This document shows, one piece after another, positions 45,453-56,149 of a stretch of 64,000 nt of DNA. Below the pieces are notes generated by a model. The model saw only the letters and a list, made by a program, of their open reading frames with translations. It did not search any database and was not told where the DNA came from. Position numbers and translations under genes: made by a program. Every line of letters starts with the position of its first letter. Positions within the stretch are counted from its first letter, which is position 1. Source of the stretch: Chlorops oryzae (taxonomy: Eukaryota > Arthropoda > Insecta > Diptera > Chloropidae); contig CM035807.1 in assembly GCA_020466095.1 (NCBI GenBank), positions 65,521,281-65,585,280 of the forward strand, in the 5' to 3' direction.

Positions 45453-46463
45453 GTCAAATCACGTTAAAAATGAGCCTTTTAAACTACACACTATACAAAC
45501 GGCTTGTACAAACATCACCGAAAATCAAAATTGTTTGATGTACACGCACATGTACACGCAAGCACAAAAACAGGTACACACTACACAACATGCTTGTATA
45601 AACATGGATTTATGCAAATGCTTGCATGGTGTATTTCAGCCTTTATGTTGCGAAATATCGATACTCCTTTTTCTTAGTCTACTTTTACATTGGACGATTG
45701 TCGGCCAACAGCACTCACCGATTTTTGCATATGTAGGCAAGGGAGGAGAGACGAAAGTGAAGCGGTCAAAATCGTTTGTACTAGCCATGTCGTCGATTTC
45801 CATGCCGATTTTTGACAGTTGCCTTTCCCGCTGTTCGTAGAACGGAAAACAGTTTCAAAGAATTGTTCGAATAATTTTTTATGAAGTGTCTGAATCCATT
45901 CTAATTTAATTTATATATTTTAAAATGCGTCACAACCACTTATTTTATTACTTACTTACTTAATTCGCATAAATCCAATAAACGAATGTCATAAGAAAAA
46001 CACAACAAAGTATAAATCGGTTGCTTGCAAATCGTGTAGTGTAGAAGCGAACACCGACAGAAGACAATTGCAAAAGGGAATTTGAAAAAATCGTTGTGAA
46101 AATCGCGTCGATAATCGTTCAATGTAGAAGCCGACTTATCAATATCGATGGAACTCAAATCTCAAGTTCAATGGCTGAATGTACACTATTCTAATTGTTC
46201 AAATTTCGGCGACGCTCGCCGCCCCTTGACATGGCCTTATGGCTCGATATGTATATAAAGGACATATTCGAGTTTGAATTTGTCGTAGGGTAAGAATGTT
46301 AAGGTATCTACTAAGAACATCAAACAGGTTATAAAGCTGCAGTTTATTCATTCGTTTCAATAATTAATATGTGAAAACATTCCCACCACGTTGCCTAAAC
46401 AAAATAAAATAATGTTACTGCAACGTTTTTATGTTACCTTTACAAAACGTTATGGTAACGTTC
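45453..46463. other. No gene recognised
   Basis: There is an open frame at 45415-45840 with no family resemblance that partly overlaps the foldback, so it is probably chance. A TATA-like atgtatataaagg is at 46249. No splice-supported exon was seen. Confidence 0.35.
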
Positions 46464-46696
46464 AGTGTTGGCGGTCACTTCCCATGACACCGTTCCCGAA
46501 GAACACACCAGCGTCTGCAGAACACACTCTTAGTTTAATAGTAATAAGTATATTAGCGTTTGTATTACAAACTAAGAGCGGTTGGTAACGCAGTTAGTAT
46601 GATTATTAGTGTTATAGACAACTGAAGTAGAATAAATAAATCAATTAAATTAAAACAACTAAATTAAATATAAAAAGAGATTTTCTGTTAAATTAT
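46464..46696 (+). repeat. Candidate solo LTR, errantivirus/gypsy style
   Basis: It starts agtgttggcggtcacttcc and ends ctgttaaatta. It includes gcgtttgtattacaaacta and an aataaataaatcaatt polyadenylation-like stretch. The AGTG start and AATT-like end resemble gypsy-group LTRs of flies. No second copy in the window supports it and the target duplication is unclear. Confidence 0.3.
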
Positions 46697-46699
46697 TCG

Positions 46700-47550
46700 G
46701 TCCGATAAGCGAGCGCATGATTTTGGTAAAATACTCCCAGCAAACTTTCTTGCAGTTTTACTGCATTAGAGGCTCCGAGCTTCACCGCAAAAGCCAGGGT
46801 TTCCTCGGCGAACGTGTTCCTAGCGTAAGAGCGGACTAATGGATGTCTAAAGATGTCGGTCGACGAACGTGTCCAAGTAATGTCGCAACATAATCGGTTA
46901 CTCTACTGCCTCGCGGCCGTTCATAAAAAGGCAAAGCGCACCAGGACCATTCGTTGCTCGAAGTGCAAAAAATTGCTTCACATGCTTCTTCACTTTCCGA
47001 ATTCAACGGTTGCACAAAACGGTCAAGTATTGACAACCACAACGACGCCTCATCAGGTTGACAATCCGGTTCGCCTTTGAAGAGCAAACCGGTACAGGCT
47101 TCCGCGCCACAAAAGGTTCCGAATTTATAACGGCCAATGGTACCTCTACTTCGCCGGAACACGCTCATTTCTCGGTTAGCCAAACGCAAGCACTTTTTCC
47201 TACCGCGCTTGCACACACCTGGCATCAAGGAGAGCGTTTTTAGTGCGAGCACTTCTCGATGCTGCAATTGAATCTTCCAACACCGCCCAAAGTTTGTAAC
47301 GTGTCCGTCATGGGCTGCCAATGCACCCAAGTTGCGAAAAATTAGTGCACCGTCACGCTCGCATCGTCTCGTTCCACGTTTGAAGATGAGATCGACGTGT
47401 TACAAAAATTGACAAATTAGCTGTCAGCCCACCGGGTCTCCAATATGGATACCCACGATATTTCTTCGCTTAAGCTTGCCGATCAAAATTTCATCGCAGA
47501 AAACCTTATTCGGGTGGTATTTGAGTGGGCCCATCGCCAACGAATCCCCC
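46700..47550 (+). pseudogene. Decayed BEL gag-protease fragment
   Basis: It is homologous to element E Gag through many frame changes. Matching blocks: SVDERVQVMSQHNR (E has SVDDRIQFISKHNR), CSKCKKLLHMLLHFPNS, a SQTQALFPTALAHTWHQGERF-type block, and further on LSGPIA-like sequence near 47520. Nucleotide similarity starts near 46770 (gagcttcaccgcaaaagcc against gccagcttcaccaaagtg). LTRs and pol are absent. This is the oldest BEL copy in the window. Confidence 0.65.
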
Positions 47551-47762
47551 GAACCGTAAACGGAAAAAACCCACAATCTGGCATCACTGTTTGAACTTTT
47601 GTGTATTTGAGTGTGTTTTTGTGTCGCGTAAAATGAACGATGAACATGTTGAACGCACATTGAAACACCGGCGTGAGATGTTCGGATTTAGACAAAGATT
47701 TAATAGACGTTATCACGTCAAAAATTAAAATTTTGGCTGTTTTAGCTTCTTTTTTCAATTAT

Positions 47763-47960
47763 TTAGTTTAATCTGGCGACAAAGTCAATTAATTAAAAAG
47801 CAGGTATGGTATAGTCAGGACGCATTGCTAGACTTCTGAGAGCGTCATTTATTCGTCGATGCAAAGCTTGCATAAGAAAAAATGGCAAAAAATTTGAACA
47901 TCTGTTTTAATTCATGTCAACTAACTCCAGCTAATTGACTTTGTCACCAGATAAAGCTAA
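47763..47960. mobile_element. Small MITE with ~29 bp terminal inverted repeats
   Basis: The left end ttagtttaatctggcgacaa, followed by agtcaatta, is inverted at 47932-47960 with a few mismatches. Length is about 198 bp. No ORF was found. The flanking target duplication is not clear. Confidence 0.65.
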
Positions 47961-48632
47961 ATAAACCATACATTTTGTTTAAGCCAGAGGTACTTAAAGT
48001 TTGTAGAAAATATTTTTCTGTTGAAATTTTTAATAAACACAAAGTTTAAATACTGAAATTAAGTATTCTATCGCTCGCCAAGCTTATTTCAAAGCATCCA
48101 CCTAATAGCATGATGAACGACTAATATTTAGAAAAAAAACTTTTGAAAGTCATTGATAGTACGATCGTGGTGCATAATGAAACCAAATGACTCAAAAACT
48201 ATTACACATTTTCTAAAAAATACCATAACTCGGGAACAAGGGGGGATAGATTCAGTTCTGAAACGGTTTTGGAACCGTCATGATGTCAGCTAAAAGCCGG
48301 TTCAAGGTTATCCATTCTTTACAGGACACGCTGTATAGTGCGTGTCGAAGATCTAGTTGTGATACGCGGAGGGTATTATATTGCCAAAGTATAACACTTT
48401 AGCTCTCCTGTTGTTAATTGAAAGATCCTCCTGGATCGACCGGCTGGATTGTAATTGCGCGGCCAGCGTATGCAGCAGCTCGAGCTCGAGCGAAGACGGG
48501 AAAGACTTTGATCGTTATCGCTAAGATGCGCCTCGCCGCTCCCTAACCGCACCGAAAACCAAATGGCCATAAATTCATAATTAATATTATTAACGTAAAA
48601 TCGAAAAACGAGAAATCAAGTAAACATCTAAG
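47961..48632. other. No gene recognised
   Basis: The stretch is AT-rich up to about 48360, then more balanced near 48400-48550 with a gagctcgagctcgagcg palindrome-like string at 48479. The minus-strand frame at 48376-48570 has no resemblance to known proteins. Confidence 0.35.
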
Positions 48633-50161
48633 TTAAGGGCGATTCCATCATCGCGGTTGCAACATTTACACGTATGTTTTAGTTTCATGTAACTAAATAA
48701 AAAACATTTTTAATAAAAAATAGTCTTGAAAAGGCTACATCTTAATATTTTCATTGCATATTAGGTCACAAGTACTTTAAAATAATACTATTAAAGTCTT
48801 GAGAATGATTTAAATTGCCATCGCGGGTGCAACAAATTTGGCCCTACGTTGCTAGATCAGAGACATCATCATCATTTTTATCATTTTTCATTAATCATTC
48901 ATTAATTTCAGTAATTTTATCATTTTTTTATTAATCGCGGGTGCAACCAGTCTTTTTTTTTTGCCAGTTTTGCAGAGCAATTGTACGAGGGCATACAAAC
49001 CATCGCAAAAATATCTTTTTAAAACAGAAATTTGAACAGTAGGAGTTTCAGGACATGCTCATCGTCATTATTCTGAAGCTTGAAAAGACGTTGATGGAGT
49101 TTCGTCATTTATAAATTCAGAATCTGAATCACTGTTAAAATCGAAAACGCTCCATTTTTTTTAAGGGGTAATAAAGATTTGCTCTGATCCGAAACTGAAG
49201 GCTCAGAGAAAGAGGCTCCAAGTCGTCATCACTCCAATCACTTTCTGTATTAGTGGGGCTTTTTGGCGACTTCAAAACCAATTTGCATTAAAAATGAGAC
49301 CGTGAGGTGCGCACCACAGAAATGCTACTAGTCTCTTCAAATTGGAAGAAATGTTTTTATTGAATGCTTTGTATATGTTTCAGCCCTCCCATTGTTCATC
49401 CAAGATGGATATCTTTTCATTAATTTCTATTTTTACCACATATTTAAAGAAGATGTTCTTAGAGTGACTGCGAGCTAAATCATAAAATTCTAGGACACTG
49501 TTGACGATGGCTTTCAGCATATATCATTAGTCAGGGCATATCAAAGTAACAAAATATGTTGTAAATCGCATAAGAAGGTTAAATGGCAAGCAGTTGCACC
49601 CACGATCTGACTTCAAAATCGCGGGTGCAACCAATTTAAATGATCGATTATTTTAACCTGGCAATCACTACACTTTAAAAAACGATTAATTTATGTTTTG
49701 TTTTGGTTTCTTCTTAATTTCACAAAGTTTCGGAATGCTAGCTCTTTATTTCTGTGAAAAAAGTAAACTTTTACACTTTTTGTATCGCGGGTGCAACAAG
49801 TCAACAGTGTATTTTAGGAATCAATAATGCTTAATAAATAAAAACATATACGTACATTTTTTGCAACGCGAGAATAAATTATTATTTCTTCTTCAATTTA
49901 GTCGGTAAAATGTAACCTCAAATTGTCGGCAACGGCTGTTTTGTGACAGTTTAAAAAGGTATGACTTTAAAGTTTTGTAAGGATTTTTTAATAGTAATAT
50001 TTTCAAACGCGCCAATAAATAAAATATGGAGTTAAATCAAATATAAATAAATTTAATATTACATTTCGACTTTCTTCTTTGAACTATTGACAAAAAAAAA
50101 CCACTTTTATCGTAAATAAAAAAATAATATCGGAAATCGTGTATAGCGGAATCGCCCTTAA
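48633..50161. mobile_element. TTAA-flanked non-autonomous element with six 14-base motifs
   Basis: The ends are TTAA-gggcgattcc (48633-48646) and ggaatcgccc-TTAA (50148-50161). The body is about 1.52 kb and lacks any transposase-like ORF. The motif atcgcgggtgcaac occurs six times: 48650-48663 (one mismatch), 48820-48833, 48934-48947, 49593-49606 (inverted, one mismatch), 49618-49631 and 49784-49797. TTAA duplication fits piggyBac-superfamily insertion. The repeated motif may be a transposase-binding site. Family not recognised. Confidence 0.65.
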
Positions 50162-50920
50162 GTGAGAACAACAAAAAAAAAAACAAATTTAGTGTATTCG
50201 ATCGTTTTATTCCACCTTTGATGAATCTAATGTTTACAGTAAAAAAAATTTTTATTACTTTTTTCTCCCAATCTACTTCTTCTAATTTATTTTGAACTTG
50301 TAACTAAAAACATCCAAGAATGCATATTTTTTAAGTTAATGTTTACTAGTGATGTCGCCTAGTCAATAACACTAGTTTACAGCAAATCTGACCTGGGTCA
50401 ACTGATGGTCGTTTCTAAAGTAAAATTTTGTGCTGAATCCGAATATGTCATCAAAAAAATTGTAAGTAGAATAGTTTTTGAGAAATAGGCTATTTTCCGT
50501 TTTTTGAGTTTTGAAAAAAAGTATGGTTAGTAAATTGCAATTATTTCCGAATACATTTAACCGATTCTAAATTTTAAGCTACGAATGTAAAGGCAGTTAA
50601 ATTGTCTACCAACAATGCCCAGAACATTTTTTAATCCAAATATACACGTAGAAGCTATTGATGAAAATTTCCAGAAATTTGTTTAATTTTTAACAAAATT
50701 TCAATAAAAAAATCACTTTCAGTCTAATTTACACCATGAAAAAATTTTTTAAAAATTTTCTTCGTTCTTTGGCTTCGAAGAACGATCTTTTAGGAAGAGA
50801 GGAAGCTTATTTTGATCAAAGTTGCATTAAAAATGTGAAAGTTATAAGTAATTAAGCAAAAATACACAAAAATTCATTTTATTTAAATTGCATTTTATTC
50901 GAAATCGCTCAAGTCCCCTT

Positions 50921-51713
50921 TTTATACCCAACACACTCTGTGTCGAGGGTATATTGCGTTTGTGTGGTTGTGTGTAACACCCAGAACCAGTCGAGATAGA
51001 CCATACAAAATATATATAGAAATGATCAGCGTCACCAGGAGATTCGATTTAGCCATGTCCGTCTGTCTGTCTGTCCGCCTGTTTGTATACAGCTTTCTTA
51101 TCGAAGGAGTTAAGCTATCGGGACAAAATTTGGTATGCGTGCTCACGGGGACATGAGTAAGAACAAGTTCGAGAATGGACCCGATCGGACCATTTTTAGG
51201 GGTACCTCCAGTACTAGGGTCTGTTACGAAAATCACAAAAACTGCTCTAAAATCGAAAATTTTCAAGATATTTTGATGAAATTTGATATTTGATCATATT
51301 TAAAGGCCAGTAGTATTATTTCCAAAAATTAAAAAAGTGGGCGTGGCAGAAGGGCGGTTTTCGAAAATTGTCTCGTACAACCGAAATTCAAATGGGACTT
51401 GAACGAAATTTGGCACTTATGCTTCCTTTGTAGCCATAAACATCCTCCAAACAAATTTCCTTGGTCGGTCCTTTATTAAGGGTACCTCCAGTACTAGGGT
51501 CTGTCACAAGAATTCCAAAACTGCCTCAAAATTGGACTTTTTCGAAATATTTCAATAAAGCTTAGAATTCGAGTGTATATTTTAGCCTCCGATTAGAATT
51601 GCAAAAAAAGGGGGCGTGGAAAAGCGGCGGTTTTAATAAAGAAATTTAACAAAAGTTGGTACATGGGGCTCCCTGATGGCCTTAAAAACCTCTTGAATTA
51701 AACCCCTTACTTG
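50921..51713 (+). repeat. DINE-1/Helentron-like repeat, family 1, copy 2
   Basis: It starts tttatacccaacacactctg, with gtgtcgagggtata next, and contains gtctgtctgtctgtccg. It ends ccccttacttg. It is collinear with copy 1 at 3050-3783. It sits at the inner edge of the left arm of the foldback and supplies the stop codon of the adjoining minus-strand ORF. Confidence 0.75.
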
Positions 51714-51957
51714 TTTTTTCTACTATGGAGGGAACCTGTTTCCCGGATAAGAAACCAGCAGTACTCTCCCATCATTGCCTCATCCCAAAAACCTTGATAG
51801 CGGCGTTCTATGGCTTTTAATTGCTGGTGGAAGCGTTCGCCGTGTTCATCGCTTTCATCACCAAGATTTTCCAGAAAGAAATCCAAATGGTAGTGCAGGA
51901 AATTAATTTTCAAAGACATGTTCACTCCTGTTTCGATTAAATGTGATCAATATATAC
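51707..51957 (-). pseudogene. C-terminal remnant of a repeat-associated arthropod protein
   Basis: The frame reads NMSLKINFLHYHLDFFLENL, then SDEHGERFHQ and ERRYQGFWDEAMMGEYCW. This combination is the conserved C-terminal region of a widespread, multi-copy uncharacterised arthropod protein usually found near transposable elements. Here only about 80 codons remain. The N-terminal side runs into the foldback arm and the C-terminus ends on a stop provided by the DINE insert. It probably marks the coding content of the autonomous parent of the foldback. The biochemical function is unknown to me. Confidence 0.5.
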
Positions 51958-52555
51958 AAGGGGACTTGAGCCATTTCTAATAAACTGGATTTTAAACAAA
52001 ATGAATTTTTGTGTATTTTTGCTTAATTACTTATAACTTTCACACACTTAATGCGAATTTGATCAAAATAAGCTTCCTCTCTTCCTAAAAGATCGTTCTT
52101 CGAAGCCAAAGAATGAAGAAAATTTTTAAAAATTTTTTTCATGGTGTAAATTAGACTGAAAGTGATTTTTTTATTGAAATTTTGTTAAAAATTAAACAAA
52201 TTTCTGGAAATTTTTATCAATAGCTTCTACGTGTATATTTGGATTAAAAAATGTTCTGAACATTGTTGGTAGACAATTTAACTGCCTTTACATTCGTAGC
52301 TTAAAATTAAGAATCGGTTAAATATATTCGGAAATAATTGCAATTTACTAACCATACTTTTTTTCAAAACTCAAAAAACGGAAAATAGCCTATTTCTCAA
52401 AAACTATTCTACTTACAATTTTTTTGATGACATATTCAGATTCGGCACAAAATTTTACTTTAGAAAAGACCATCAGATGGCCCAGGTCGCAAAATTTTTT
52501 ATTTTTTGTAAACTAGTGTAATTATTATTAGTTGGTCGCAATCTATAATTCACCT

Positions 52556-52676
52556 TAAAACATTTAATCGCGTCGCGTAACCGCCGGCGAACCAGAAACA
52601 AAAAAGCCCAAGAGAAGCTTCCCCTAATCCTCGTCGCCACGAACAGGTACGTCTCCCCTTTATTTGTCCTGACATT
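52556..52676 (+). repeat. BEL-type LTR fragment
   Basis: It contains tcgcgtcgcgtaaccgccgg, similar to the start of the E LTR, and ends gaacaggtacgtc...cctgacattaaca, as in the LTR end at about 2921-2960. It is shorter than any complete LTR here and has no primer site after it, so it is a deleted solo LTR. Confidence 0.45.
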
Positions 52677-53470
52677 AACAAAAACTAAGGATTTAGTTAA
52701 AAATGAGACCTCAAATATTCGAATCCAAGTATCTCAACTCCAGCCTTCTGTAATTAAGGTTAAAGAAAAGCTTTTGGTTGAAAGTGGTACGATCAGAACT
52801 CTCAGTGAAACATCAGTGCAAATATATGGAATTTGTAAAGCTACTCCGAAAGAAATGAATCATTTGCAGATCATGTACGAACGCAAGTGTTATGAAACTT
52901 TATACGATTGCGGCCTTCTACTTTGAATGCCTGTATTCGATTTTTGGAGTGCATTTTGCAGATTGCTTACAGAAAGCAATTAAAGGTATGGAGAGTTCTG
53001 GCTTAGTTTAAGAGTCTGGGCTAGTTTAATCAGTATTCTTTAACTACTGAAGTAGAAAAAGAATTGATTTTTCGATATGGAGTCGATCTGATTTGCTTAT
53101 CAAGTGAGCTAGAAATAAAGAATCAAGCATTTTCCGAATATTCTAAGGATACGTAAGGTATATGTTAAACAATATTCCTGGTATCCTATGCCTCCAAGTG
53201 TGCACAGAAACCTAATTCATGGAAAAACTACAGCGAAATCTTTTTGTTGCCCATTGGCATTATGTCGGAGGAATCTTTAGAAGCCAGAAATAAGGACATA
53301 AGGAGATTCCGCGAACATAGCACCAGAAAAACAAGCCGTGGGGATACAATGTGTGACCTTTTTCACACTCGATTGGTTTCAATAGATCCATTGACTTCTA
53401 CACTATCTAGAAGCAATAGTGCCTTAAAAAAAATTCCATAAGTATAGTGAAGAAATAATATCTCTAATTA
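52674..53470 (+). pseudogene. Remnant of a repeat-associated uncharacterised protein
   Basis: A clean frame directly after the LTR scrap runs to a stop at 52926 (KVKEKLLVESGTIRTLSE, then CKATPKEMNHLQIMYERKC). Further pieces in changing frames include MPPSVHRNLIHGKTTAKSF (about 53190) and LPIGIMSEESLEARNKDIRR (about 53240), then TRKTSRG and a DLFHTRL block. The HRxLIHG / LPIGxxSEExxEARNKD combination is characteristic of a multi-copy arthropod family that I associate with transposons. Several stops make it a dead copy. An alternative is the end of a lost host gene for the first 84 codons. Confidence 0.4.
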
Positions 53471-53876
53471 AAATTTAGAAACAAGCCTAATTTAATTTTT
53501 CCTTTAATTTCCGTTTTAATTAATACAATTCTTAATTATTATACATTTTAAATTCTTTTTGTCTATGATTGCTTTCATTTGATACCACAAGAAAACATTT
53601 TAACACTCAGAAAAAGATGGGGGGAGGGCACCAATTGCTTCTAAATTTCATACAAATATAACATTGTGCTCACAAAAGCCTGTCTATAAAATTTGTTACA
53701 ATATTTCCACTTACAACACAGTTATTAGTTTTTAGCTCTTAAATAGTTCAAAAGTGCCAATGTGCGCATGATTGCTACCACTTCGTTTAATTTTCAGTCT
53801 GGTAGCATAAGAAAATGCCTTAATCTTGTTTCCGGATTATTGTACGAACGGTGGCTCCACTACCTGTGATTATTTT
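53471..53876. other. No gene recognised
   Basis: AT-rich DNA between the ORF remnant and the DINE copy, without repeats or frames of note. Confidence 0.4.
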
Positions 53877-54516
53877 TATACCCAGCGTAAGCGGGGTATA
53901 TTAGTTTTGTGCGAATCTTGTAACAGGGAGAACTAAGCTCCGGAGATATAGACATATATATATAGAAATGATCAGGATCAAAAACTGAATCGATTTAGAC
54001 ATGTCCGTCTGTCCGTCCGTCCGTGGTCGGATCTCCTCCGAAACGGCTGAACCAATCAAGTCGAAATTTGGCACACAGGTATATCGGGATCCGAGTATGA
54101 TCCTAAGTTAAAATGGGCGACATCCGCCCACTGCCACGCCCACAAATGAATATAATGTGTTTTCAGTAAAATGCTTGTAACTTGCGAACCACTCAACACA
54201 TTCCATTGATATTTGGTGTACTGGTAAACTACGAAAAGGGACATATCCTGGAAAAAAATGGACGCCGCCTTCCGTGAGCCACGCCCACAAATAAGCCCAC
54301 AAATAAGGGCTTATCGTAACTTGTGAAGTAAAAGGCGTAGAACCTTCGAATTCGCAACATAGGATCACCAAGGTGAATGAAAGGTGTAGGGAAATAATTT
54401 ATGTGGCCCTCCCACTGCCACGCCGACAAATAGAGAAGCAAAACATAGTGCGCTCATAATTTCGGGACGCTGGGTATTTCAAAGTCGGGCTTGACCGACT
54501 TTAGCTTTCTTACTTG
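53877..54516 (-). repeat. DINE-1/Helentron-like repeat, family 2, minus copy
   Basis: On the plus strand it begins tatacccagcgtaagcgggg and ends with the hairpin aaagtcgg-gcttga-ccgacttt followed by agctttcttacttg. It has far fewer internal tandem units than the copy in element B: one or two gtgggcgtgg units are visible. Confidence 0.8.
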
Positions 54517-54589
54517 TTTAATTGTGATAAACTGCCGTATAAACGAAGGTAGTATGTGTAAAACGGTTTGGTCTTATTATTTCAATATT

Positions 54590-54690
54590 TTGAATTTTAT
54601 AGTTTTAAGCTCTTCTAGAATTCTCAATGGACGGGGTTCGAACACTGAAGAATCCCCCTTTCGCACGGGCCATGTCGGTAGAACTTGACA
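54590..54690 (-). other. Possible tRNA-derived (SINE-like) sequence
   Basis: The minus strand reads tggcccgtgcg (A-box-like) and about 25 bases later gtgttcgaaccccg (B-box-like). No full cloverleaf could be drawn by eye. Low confidence. Confidence 0.25.
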
Positions 54691-54699
54691 AATTAAATG

Positions 54700-56149
54700 C
54701 ATTTTTATTTTTAATATTTGCTCTAAAGACTGTTCCGGCGTAGTTCTAGCTACATAAATGCAGCGCTGTACGCAGCTAAAGTTTAGATACTTATAAAAAC
54801 AATTGAAATTATTTGAGAATGCTAATTTCAGATATAAACCAAGGCGTTTCAAACAAAGTGGAGGTAGGAGTCCAAAAATCCAAGAACAATGTGCTATTTA
54901 CAATTTTTTTTTGTAAATAACCACTATAACATCCTCCTTAAATATGAAAAATGACGATTAGTTAAGATAATGGTCTGGCAATGCACGTCTATAAGTTTTG
55001 AAGAGGCAAGACTAATCAGTTTTTAAACAACCATTTGTTAAGGTATCCTGCCATTTATTCTGACAGGTAAACTCCTTGGAAAAGTTAAAAAAGCAACATT
55101 TGTTTCTTTAGAACTTATTAAAGAGGAGGGGATAAAATATTCCTGCTAACACCTCTTTATCCCCCAAGAAAGAATTGTCCAAAATTTATTAACGAAGGAT
55201 TTTTTAATTTCTATACAAATTTATTAACCTTGTGTATACCAATAAAGAGTGAAAATTGTATATAAGTTAAATAATGTCTTTTGGCTCACGGCTTTGTTTG
55301 TAACTGCTCTTTGAAAATTCTTTAGTAAAATTATAATTTTAAAGATCCACCTAAATGTTCAATATTACTAATAAAAGTTTCGAAATACAAACAGCGCTGC
55401 AGTAGCGTAGCTAGGCGAGGGCAATCTTGGAGCTCGATGTTAGCGAGCATAAGATCGAAGTATACAGGCATAGTTCGTAAGAATAAAAATTTTTTATGGG
55501 GCTTCGCTAGTTAATCTCGTCTAGATCAGTTCTTGCTACGCCACTTCAGCGCTGAAGGGATCTCCAAAGGTCCTTTCTACTGGCTCAATTGGCGAATTTG
55601 CCCTGTTAGATATGATTTTTTCTAAATTTACTACTTATTAATTCCTTTTTATTTTTCAAAGTAGCTAAACTAATTGCATAAAATAATATTTGAACTGAAA
55701 TTGGGATTGGGAAAGATCGAAGCGAATTTATAAGCTTGTCGTGTCTTAAGGCTTTTTTATTAGATTAAATTAGCCTTATTCATAAAAACTTTTTTAATTA
55801 AAATGCTGATAAAATTCAAATTTTGTGTAGAAAAATTGATTTTTATCATGTTGATATGAAATTCATTGCATGAATAAGGCTTATAATGTCTTAAAGCGTG
55901 TTTCCATAAGCTGTTTAACTCCGAAGTATTAAGCTTAAACACTTAGATAAAACGCTATCGTTTCCATTAGCATGAAGGTGGTGCAGCTTAACAGCTGTTC
56001 GTGTATTTTCATTTTTATTTCAAATGCCGAAAAATCTGTACATTTGCAAGAAAATCATTAATATTATTTTTTTGCAAGCTGATAGCCCTGGCAGCTTGTG
56101 CTTTAAAAAATTGATTACGACGTAATTTTTTGATTGATTATAATCAGGG
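54700..56149. other. No gene recognised; small inverted repeat at 55768-55883
   Basis: It is AT-rich. The string ttagccttattcat (55769-55782) is inverted as atgaataaggctta (55870-55883), enclosing about 85 bp. Frames at 54577-54852, 55760-55942 and 56020-56250 have no family resemblance. Confidence 0.4.

Larger units (their letters stand above)
50365..52525. mobile_element. Long-TIR foldback element (arms ~560 bp) with nested DINE
   Basis: Bases 50365-50920 are an inverted copy of about 51959-52525 (for example aataacactagtttac at the outer left edge, and ctcaagtcccctt / aaggggacttgag at the inner edges). Between the arms lie a family 1 DINE-like repeat (50921-51713) and a remnant ORF (51707-51957). 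The structure suggests an internally deleted derivative of a larger long-TIR DNA element. Confidence 0.8.

Noticed and set aside
45415..45840. 141-codon open frame
   Set aside because: It starts within the arm of a foldback, has no family resemblance and low-complexity threonine/histidine content.
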